Assembly (NCBI GenBank): GCA_003133665.1
Contig: PKYK01000023.1
Location: 1-64,000, forward strand
From: Acidimicrobiaceae bacterium
GTDB taxonomy: Bacteria; Actinomycetota; Acidimicrobiia; Acidimicrobiales; RAAP-2
Direction of reading: 5' to 3'
DNA: 64,000 bases
Part shown: positions 62,870 to 64,000 of the stretch, piece by piece
Layout of the letters: each line of letters starts with the position of its first letter
Position numbering within the stretch: position 1 is the stretch's first letter
Notes under the pieces: generated by a model
Database searches by the model: none
Told to the model about the DNA's origin: nothing
What the model saw: only the letters and a program-made list of their open reading frames with translations
Position numbers and translations under genes: made by a program

Positions 62870-63550
62870 TTACTGTCGCTCGAGTCGGTAGCCGACGCTT
62901 CGGACTGTTCGGATCATCGTTGGCGGTGACGTGTCGATCTTTCTTCGCAGCTGAGAAACGTACGATTCAACGATGGTCGGTTCGCCATCGAAGCTGTAGT
63001 CCCAGACGTGGTCGAGTATCTGCCAGCGAGTCAGGACCTTTCCGGCATTCTTCATCAGGAAGAGTAGGAGACGATATTCTGTCGGCGACAATTCGACGGG
63101 AGTGCCGTTCTTGGCGACCGTGTGGGCGTCTTCGTCAATGATGACACCGCCACACGAGGTCAGCTCACGTTCGGAGACCTTGCCGGTGCGTCGCAAGAGG
63201 GCCCTCACTCGGGCCACGAGTTCTTCGACGCTGAACGGTTTGGCGAGGTAGTCGTCGCCACCGATTATCAATCCTCTGACCTTGTCGCCAACGGAGTCAG
63301 CCGCAGTGAGGAATATCACTGGGATATTGGCGCCAGCCTCTCTCAGCCGTTGGCAGACTTCGAAGCCGTTGAGATCTGGGAGCATCACGTCGAGGATGAT
63401 CAGGTCGGGTCGGTTGCCTTCGAGGGCCAGTCGAAGACCCTCGTGACCGTTCTTCGCACGCGTCACGCTGAACCCCCTCAGTTGAAGGGTCGTCGTGATG
63501 ACGTACGCGACGTTGTCGTCGTCTTCAACCGACAGAATCTCGATGCTCAC
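62870..63550 (-). CDS. OmpR-family response regulator
   Basis: LIILDVMLPDLNGFEVC receiver, wHTH ELSPTEYRLLLFLMKNAGKVLTRWQILDHVWDYSFDGEPTIVESYVSQLRRKID. Confidence 0.95.
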   Translation of the reverse strand: MSIEILSVEDDDNVAYVITTTLQLRGFSVTRAKNGHEGLRLALEGNRPDLIILDVMLPDLNGFEVCQRLREAGANIPVIFLTAADSVGDKVRGLIIGGDDYLAKPFSVEELVARVRALLRRTGKVSERELTSCGGVIIDEDAHTVAKNGTPVELSPTEYRLLLFLMKNAGKVLTRWQILDHVWDYSFDGEPTIVESYVSQLRRKIDTSPPTMIRTVRSVGYRLERQ

Positions 63551-63757
63551 CGACCAAGTGTGCCATCACATCATAAGAATTCCCTGAGGGTCCACTGACT
63601 GAATTAATAAGGTTGTCATCGCCGAGCCATACGAATGCCTGCGTAAGACCATGGAGTCCCCGTGTTGCCTTGGGTGGCGTCGTCGTGTCGGCCAGCGTCC
63701 ATAAAAGATTTACTTCGTCCTCATCTGTTGTCCAGATTCGCTCTCCATACTGTCGCT

Positions 63758-64000
63758 GTGACCAAAAAATCAGACTCAATTAGGCAATGCGCCAGATACC
63801 GCTCCACCTCTGGAGTGTTGCTCGCTCTGGCCCTCTCGGGAGGGGTGTTGGCGGCGGGCGGGGGTGTTGCCTCGGCGTCGTCCAAATCCCCTACTAAGAA
63901 ATCGACGACGTCGTCAATCAAGAAGTTCGACAGTTGTCTGAAGAAGCACGGCGTGGCCGTCTCCACCTTCGGACTAGGAGCACCGCCGAAGGGAAGTCCG
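63758..64000 (+). CDS. Secreted hypothetical protein, truncated by the window end
   Basis: GTG start; signal peptide TSGVLLALALSGGVLAAGGGVASASS; open to 64000. Confidence 0.6.
   Translation, partial: MTKKSDSIRQCARYRSTSGVLLALALSGGVLAAGGGVASASSKSPTKKSTTSSIKKFDSCLKKHGVAVSTFGLGAPPKGSP

Overview
High-GC (~65%) actinobacterial chromosome segment; mshA, SodN/SodX, TANNNT-type leaderless promoters and the rex-hem cluster fit Actinobacteriota, but taxonomy is inference only. The left half (1-31.9 kb) is core-like: a complete 14-gene complex I operon (nuoA-N, minus strand), a geranylgeranyl/menaquinone reductase-type flavoprotein, a ZIP transporter, a rex-hemA-C-D-B-L cluster, proC, mshA, the Ni-SOD pair sodN/sodX, and an ABC-2 exporter. 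From 32.4 to 37.5 kb lies a gamma-glutamyltransferase / polar amino-acid ABC importer locus with a FadR-like regulator. From about 37.6 to 61.0 kb there is a candidate 23-kb genomic island. It is bounded by two 76-bp direct repeats (75/76 identical by eye); the right copy runs into the 5' end of a tRNA-Lys(TTT) gene. The island carries chrA plus an iron-sulfur/flavin reductase, an IS3-like remnant, a full but reduced V/A-type ATPase operon, a decayed MerR gene, an arsenic operon with an unusual ArsD-AhpD-like-Cys-tail fusion and two different ArsR types, DsrE/FmdE/OsmC-like genes, and, next to the right repeat, an XRE regulator divergent from a two-gene module (degenerate tyrosine-recombinase-like protein translationally coupled to a DDE/RNase H-like protein). 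That module is my main candidate for a poorly described mobile system. The window ends with a two-component system and a truncated secreted protein. All homology calls are by eye from translated sequence; no searches were run.
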